Assembly (NCBI RefSeq): GCF_002161355.1
Contig: NZ_NFHL01000001.1
Coordinates: 1-64,000 of the forward strand
Length of the DNA stretch: 64,000 nucleotides
Source: Lachnoclostridium sp. An76
GTDB lineage: Bacteria; Bacillota; Clostridia; Lachnospirales; Lachnospiraceae
Direction: 5' to 3'
Part shown: positions 59,474 to 64,000 of the stretch, one piece after another
Position numbering within the stretch: position 1 is the stretch's first letter
Layout: the number at the start of each line of letters is the position of its first letter
Translations under genes and position numbers: made by a program
Notes under the pieces: generated by a model
What the model was told of the DNA's origin: nothing
What the model saw: only the letters and a program-made list of their open reading frames with translations
The model's database searches: none

Positions 59474-61339
59474 ATGAAACAAGTACAGAAACCGAAAAAG
59501 CCGCTGATCTTTTATTATCTGATCGCGCTGGCAGTCCTGTTTCTGCTTAATTTCCTTCTCGTCCCGACGATCTCGGGAAGAAATGTGAAAGAAGTGGACT
59601 ACGGAACGTTCCTCAATATGGTGGAGGAGCGCAAAGTCTCAACAGTGGAACTGGACGGGGACAGCATCTATTTTACGGATAAGGAAGCGTCTCCGAATTA
59701 TTATGAAACTACGACATTTGAGGATCCGGACCTGGTCAACCGTCTGGATGATGCCGGATGTGAATTCGGCAGAGTAGCGCAGGAGCCGATGAACCCGCTC
59801 CTGAGCTTTATTTTAAGCTGGGTCGTGCCGCTTCTGATCTTCTGGGGGCTGGGACAGCTCCTGGCAAGGCAGCTCATGAAGAAGATGGGCGGCGGAGGCG
59901 CAGGGAATCCGTTCATGCAGTTCGGGAAGAGCAATGCAAAAGTCTATGTGCAGTCCACCACGGGCATTACATTTAACGATGTGGCGGGTGAGGATGAGGC
60001 GAAAGAGCTTCTGACGGAGATCGTTGATTTCCTCCACAATCCGCAGAAATACCAGGAGATCGGAGCTGTGTGCCCGAAGGGAGCGCTGCTGGTGGGACCG
60101 CCGGGAACCGGTAAGACTCTGCTGGCAAAGGCAGTGGCTGGCGAGGCGCATGTGCCATTCTTCTCGATCTCGGGATCAGAGTTCGTAGAGATGTTCGTCG
60201 GCATGGGTGCGTCCAAGGTGCGCGACCTCTTCAAGCAGGCGAACGAGAAAGCGCCGTGTATCGTCTTTATCGATGAGATCGATACGATCGGAAAGAAAAG
60301 AGACGGACAGGGATTTTCCGGAAATGACGAGCGCGAGCAGACGCTGAACCAGCTCCTGACGGAGATGGACGGCTTTGACGCTTCCAAGGGCGTAGTCATC
60401 CTGGCGGCGACCAACCGCCCGGACAGCCTGGACCCGGCGCTCCTGCGTCCGGGAAGATTCGACCGGAGGATCCCGGTAGAGCTTCCGGACTTGAAGGGCA
60501 GGGAAGAGATCCTGAAAGTCCATGCCCGCAAGGTGCGCTTAAGCGATAATGTGGACTTTAATGCCATCGCAAGAGCGGCTTCCGGCGCTTCCGGCGCGGA
60601 GCTGGCCAATATGGTAAATGAGGCGGCCCTCAGGGCGGTGCGGGAGAACCGGAAGTTCGTCACCCAGGCTGACCTGGAAGAAAGCATTGAGACAGTCATC
60701 GCAGGATACCAGAAGAAGAACCGCGTACTCTCCAACAAAGAGAAGCTGATCGTGTCCTACCATGAGATCGGGCATGCGCTCGTGGCGGCACTCCAGACCA
60801 ATTCCGCGCCTGTGACAAAGATTACGATCATCCCGCGTACGTCGGGGGCTCTGGGATACACTATGCAGGTGGAGGAAGATGAGAAGAACCTGATGTCCAA
60901 AGAAGAGCTGGAGAATAAGGTGGCCACTCTGACCGGAGGACGGTGCGCGGAGGAGCTGATCTTCCACTCCATCACTACTGGGGCATCCAATGATATCGAG
61001 CAGGCGACAAAGCTGTCCCGCGCGATGATCACGCGTTACGGCATGAGTGATAAGTTCGGCATGGTGGCTCTGGAGACACAGTCCAACCCGTACCTGGGCG
61101 GAGACAGCAGCCTGAGCTGTTCTCCGGAGACAGCGGCGGAGATCGACGATATGGTTGTGGATACTGTGAAAAGGTCTTACGACAAGGCAATGCAGCTGCT
61201 GAAGGACAATATCGGCAAACTGCACGCGCTGGCAAAATATCTCTATGAGAAAGAGACCATCACCGGCGAAGAATTTATGAATATATTGAGCCGGAAGGCG
61301 TATATTGAGACAGATAACGGCCGGGAGACAGAGGCGTGA
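59474..61339 (+). CDS. ftsH: ATP-dependent zinc metalloprotease FtsH
   Basis: This 621-aa membrane-bound AAA protease degrades misfolded and regulatory proteins. Helices at residues 13-30 and about 102-125 flank the periplasm-side domain. The AAA domain has GPPGTGKTLLAK, IVFIDEIDTIG and the SRH with TNRPDSLDPALLRPGRFDRR. The zinc site is HEIGH, where most FtsH proteins read HEAGH; the HExxH core is kept. ATG 59474 is 6 bases after AAGGAGG. It lies between two P-type ATPase genes. Confidence 0.96.
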   Translation: MKQVQKPKKPLIFYYLIALAVLFLLNFLLVPTISGRNVKEVDYGTFLNMVEERKVSTVELDGDSIYFTDKEASPNYYETTTFEDPDLVNRLDDAGCEFGRVAQEPMNPLLSFILSWVVPLLIFWGLGQLLARQLMKKMGGGGAGNPFMQFGKSNAKVYVQSTTGITFNDVAGEDEAKELLTEIVDFLHNPQKYQEIGAVCPKGALLVGPPGTGKTLLAKAVAGEAHVPFFSISGSEFVEMFVGMGASKVRDLFKQANEKAPCIVFIDEIDTIGKKRDGQGFSGNDEREQTLNQLLTEMDGFDASKGVVILAATNRPDSLDPALLRPGRFDRRIPVELPDLKGREEILKVHARKVRLSDNVDFNAIARAASGASGAELANMVNEAALRAVRENRKFVTQADLEESIETVIAGYQKKNRVLSNKEKLIVSYHEIGHALVAALQTNSAPVTKITIIPRTSGALGYTMQVEEDEKNLMSKEELENKVATLTGGRCAEELIFHSITTGASNDIEQATKLSRAMITRYGMSDKFGMVALETQSNPYLGGDSSLSCSPETAAEIDDMVVDTVKRSYDKAMQLLKDNIGKLHALAKYLYEKETITGEEFMNILSRKAYIETDNGRETEA

Positions 61340-61392
61340 GCAGAAGCGTGACCGGCTGAGGGATACAGAAAGAAAAAGGGGTTTTGACAGAA

Positions 61393-63825
61393 ATGGCAGG
61401 AAGAACGAAGAGGACAGCAGAGAGGGAGACGAGAAGGGACAGGCGGATACCGACGACCAGGTATGAGCCGGACTACCGGGAGGGACTGACCAGCCGTCAG
61501 GTGCAGGAACACCGCCTGCACGGCTGGGTCAACCGCGCGGTGGAACCGCCTTCCAGGACGACGAAGGAGATCATCCACGAAAATGTATTTACATATTTTA
61601 ACCTGATCTTTGCCGTGCTGGCGGTGCTGCTCTGCCTGGTCGGCTCCTTCCGGGATCTGACATTCCTGCCGGTCATTATTGCCAATACCATGATCGGTAT
61701 CATACAGGAAATCCGCGCAAAGCAGGTGCTCGACAAGCTGACAATGCTCAATGCGCCCCGGGCGGCTGTGGTGCGTGACGGGAAGCGGTCCGTGATCGAT
61801 GCGGAAGAACTGGTGCTGGATGACATCGTGATCTTTAAGGCAGGAAATCAGGTCTGTGCGGACGCCGTCGTCTCAGCGGGGGAGGTACAGGTCAATGAGT
61901 CCCTGCTCACGGGAGAGGCGGACGAGATCACAAAGCGCAGAGGAGACAAGCTGATGTCCGGGAGCTTTATCGTCTCCGGGCAGTGCCACGCAAGGCTGGA
62001 CAAGGTGGGAGAAGATTCCTATATCTCCAGGCTGACGCTCCAGGCGAAGGAAATGCAGGAGGGAGAGCAGTCCGAGATGATCCGCTCTCTGGACAAACTG
62101 GTAAAATGTGTGGGCGTGGCGATCATTCCCATCGGGCTTGTACTGTTCTCCCAGGCGTTCTTTATCCAGCACGACGGCTTCCGGGACAGCGTGACATCCA
62201 TGATCGCGGCGGTGATCGGTATGATCCCGGAGGGGCTTTATCTCCTGGCGAGCGTGGCCCTTGCGGTGAGCGCGGTCCGGCTGGCGCAGAAAAAGGTGCT
62301 CCTGCATGATATGAAGTGCATCGAAACCCTGGCCCGCGTGGATGTGCTCTGTGTGGACAAGACCGGGACGATCACGGAGAATACGATGAAGGTCCAGGCA
62401 GTGTCTGAGACGGATGAGTATGATGAAGAGAAGATGGAGCCGCTGCGGGTGCTGATCGGGGATTTTGCGGCTGCCATGACAAAGGATAATATCACCATGG
62501 CAGCGGTGAAAGAGTATTTCACAGAGAATTCAGGGCGGACGGCACTCTCGAAGACCGGATTTTCCTCTGCCACAAAATACAGCAGCGTGACATTTTCGGA
62601 TGGGGCCTATGTGCTGGGAGCGCCGGAGTTCGTGCTGAAAGAGAAGTACGGAGAATATGCGGAAGAGATCACAGAACATGCGTCCACAGGGGCCCGCGTC
62701 CTGGCATTCGGGACTTATGACGGAGAGATCGACGGGAAACCGCTGGACCATGCTATTGTGCCTCTGGGATTTGTGATGCTGGCAAACCCGATCCGCGAGG
62801 CTGCGCAGGAGACTTTCGAATACTTTGCGGAGCAGGGAGTGGAAGTGAAAGTCATCTCAGGGGATAACCCGGTGACCGTGTCAAATGTAGCGAAGCAGGC
62901 CGGGATAGAAAACGCAGACAGATATGTGGATGCCTCTGAGTTGGAGACAGAGGAAGAACTGCGGGAGGCTGTATTGAAAAACACAGTGTTCGGGCGTGTT
63001 ACTCCGAACCAGAAGAGAAAATTCGTGCGCATCCTCAAGGACGCAGGACATACGGTGGCGATGACCGGGGACGGCGTCAACGACGTGCTGGCGCTCAAAG
63101 ACGCGGACTGCAGTATCGCCATGGCTTCAGGGAGCGAGGCGGCAGCCCAGGCGTCCCAGCTCGTGCTGCTGGAGTCGGATTTCTCCTGTATGCCACAGGT
63201 CGTGCTGGAAGGGAGAAGGGTAGTCAACAATATCCAGCGCTCGGCAAGCCTGTTTCTCGTGAAGAATATCTTTTCCTTCCTGCTGAGCCTGATCTCTCTG
63301 GTATTTATGTTTACCTACCCGTTGGAGCCGTCGCAGATCTCGCTGATCAGTATGTTCACTATCGGCGTCCCGGCGTTTTTCCTGGCCCTGGAGCCGAATA
63401 AGAATATCATCAAAGGACATTTCCTTACGAATGTATTCCTGAAAGCGCTCCCGGCAGCGGTGACAGACGCACTGGCAGTGGGCGCTCTGGTCGTCTTCGG
63501 GCGTACCTTCGGCGTGGACTCAACGGACATCTCCACCGCGGCGACCATGCTGCTGGCGATCGTAGGATTTATGATCCTGTATAAGATCAGCGCTCCGATG
63601 AATAAGATCCGTGTGGGGATCCTGGCCGGATGTATCGCGGGACTTCTGTTCTGCAGCATCTTCCTGAAAGATCTGTTCGCGATCACGGGCATGACTATGG
63701 AATGTGTGATGCTGTTCGTTGTGTTTGCCATTGCCACGGAGCCGGTACTGCGGTATCTGACCGTGCTGGTGGAGAAGATGAGATTTTATTATCTGAAGCT
63801 CCGTGGAAGAAATACAGAAGAGTAA
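61393..63825 (+). CDS. Second P-type cation ATPase
   Basis: This 810-aa HAD-type pump is another P2-like ATPase, but shorter and of a different subgroup. It has LLTGEADEITK as actuator motif (TGEA in place of TGES), VDKTGTITENT, and MTGDGVNDVLALKDADCSIA. IPEGLYLLASVALAV is the helix-4 motif. Relatives include streptococcal Exp7-like ATPases of unproven substrate. The N-terminus is basic and soluble. ATG 61393 has AAAGGGG 11 bases upstream; TTG 61384 is too close to it. Separated from ftsH by 53 bases. Confidence 0.9.
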   Translation: MAGRTKRTAERETRRDRRIPTTRYEPDYREGLTSRQVQEHRLHGWVNRAVEPPSRTTKEIIHENVFTYFNLIFAVLAVLLCLVGSFRDLTFLPVIIANTMIGIIQEIRAKQVLDKLTMLNAPRAAVVRDGKRSVIDAEELVLDDIVIFKAGNQVCADAVVSAGEVQVNESLLTGEADEITKRRGDKLMSGSFIVSGQCHARLDKVGEDSYISRLTLQAKEMQEGEQSEMIRSLDKLVKCVGVAIIPIGLVLFSQAFFIQHDGFRDSVTSMIAAVIGMIPEGLYLLASVALAVSAVRLAQKKVLLHDMKCIETLARVDVLCVDKTGTITENTMKVQAVSETDEYDEEKMEPLRVLIGDFAAAMTKDNITMAAVKEYFTENSGRTALSKTGFSSATKYSSVTFSDGAYVLGAPEFVLKEKYGEYAEEITEHASTGARVLAFGTYDGEIDGKPLDHAIVPLGFVMLANPIREAAQETFEYFAEQGVEVKVISGDNPVTVSNVAKQAGIENADRYVDASELETEEELREAVLKNTVFGRVTPNQKRKFVRILKDAGHTVAMTGDGVNDVLALKDADCSIAMASGSEAAAQASQLVLLESDFSCMPQVVLEGRRVVNNIQRSASLFLVKNIFSFLLSLISLVFMFTYPLEPSQISLISMFTIGVPAFFLALEPNKNIIKGHFLTNVFLKALPAAVTDALAVGALVVFGRTFGVDSTDISTAATMLLAIVGFMILYKISAPMNKIRVGILAGCIAGLLFCSIFLKDLFAITGMTMECVMLFVVFAIATEPVLRYLTVLVEKMRFYYLKLRGRNTEE

Positions 63826-63863
63826 GACCGGATAACGGCAGGGCTAAAAAGCGCTGCAATAGA

Positions 63864-63908
63864 AAAAACGCCTTGACAGGTCTCTGACAGGACCGACAGG
63901 GCGTTTTT
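63864..63908. terminator. Bidirectional terminator after the second ATPase
   Basis: AAAAACGCC (63864-63872) pairs with GGCGTTTTT (63900-63908), with an inner GGTC/GACC stem. The A-run on the left and T-run on the right serve convergent genes on both strands. Confidence 0.85.
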
Positions 63909-63921
63909 GACTTTTGATCTG

Positions 63922-64000
63922 CTATGCCTCAGAGGGCTCCCGGGATGGGGTCCTGCCGAATATCAGGCGGAATATAAATCTCACCAGAGGGCCTGCAAAA
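63922..64000 (-). CDS. C-terminal end of a membrane protein (partial)
   Basis: On the minus strand an open frame enters at the right edge and ends at TAG 63924-63922. It reads FAGPLVRFIFRLIFGRTP and then a Ser/Glu-rich tail. It looks like the basic end of a membrane protein. Only about 25 residues are visible, so the family cannot be named. The bidirectional terminator beside it supports a real gene. Confidence 0.5.
   Translation of the reverse strand, partial: FAGPLVRFIFRLIFGRTPSREPSEA

Noticed and set aside
1-64000. CRISPR array, tRNA or rRNA genes
   Set aside because: No evenly spaced direct repeats with unique spacers, and no tRNA-like or rRNA-like sequence were noticed in reading both strands.

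Overview
The window looks like chromosomal DNA of a spore-forming, anaerobic, gut-type Firmicute, most likely Lachnospiraceae. The evidence is a full spoIIIA operon, yqfCD, spoIVB and spo0A, the Bacillus-like gene order nusB-xseA-xseB-ispA-dxs-tlyA-nadK-argR-recN-spoIVB-spo0A, two group-B-like [FeFe] hydrogenases, small Lachnospiraceae families (DUF4250, DUF896) and moderately GC-rich DNA with GGAGG ribosome binding sites. No rRNA, tRNA or CRISPR array was seen. Genus cannot be fixed from the sequence alone.

Region 1 (1 to about 4800) is accessory and visibly more AT-rich than the rest. It starts exactly at the left inverted repeat of a two-gene ISAs1-type insertion sequence (1-2190). After this come an intact DUF4160/DUF2442 pair (toxin-antitoxin-like), an alpha/beta hydrolase, and a second DUF4160-type pair broken by in-frame stops. 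Region 2 (4407-13414) is a mosaic: a small membrane protein, a GyrI-like protein, a CatA-like acetyltransferase, a LytTR/DUF3021 regulator pair, a Nudix hydrolase, a coiled-coil protein, a zinc alcohol dehydrogenase, an XRE-AAA-nuclease fusion, an HD hydrolase and an aldo/keto reductase with its middle deleted.

Region 3 (13619-25299) is housekeeping: trkA-trkH potassium uptake, a NimA-like flavoprotein, a Dabb protein, then yqfC-yqfD-phoH-ybeY-spoVB-like, a BofC-like protein, DUF896, formyl-THF cyclo-ligase, DUF4250 and miaB. Between miaB and spoIIIAA lies an imperfect palindrome of about 350 bp. Region 4 (25688-43845) holds spoIIIAA-AH, prfC, yqhY and the nusB-to-spo0A cluster. Two Spo0A boxes stand directly in front of spo0A.

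Region 5 (43959-64000) has glgA, a methionine/one-carbon block (metF, a separate MetH-activation protein, a MetH lacking that domain), the tandem hydrogenases, alaS, rpsU, a PH-domain membrane protein, a P-type ATPase behind a probable yybP-ykoY manganese riboswitch, ftsH and a second P-type ATPase. A minus-strand gene enters from the right edge.

The observations most worth following are the miaB-spoIIIAA palindrome, the riboswitch-controlled P-type ATPase, the twin group-B-like hydrogenases, the HTH-AAA-nuclease fusion, the decayed DUF4160 cassette next to an intact one, and a recurring layout in which a hairpin sits at or very near a predicted transcription start. I did not find a clearly new multi-gene system; most of the window is conserved core genome.
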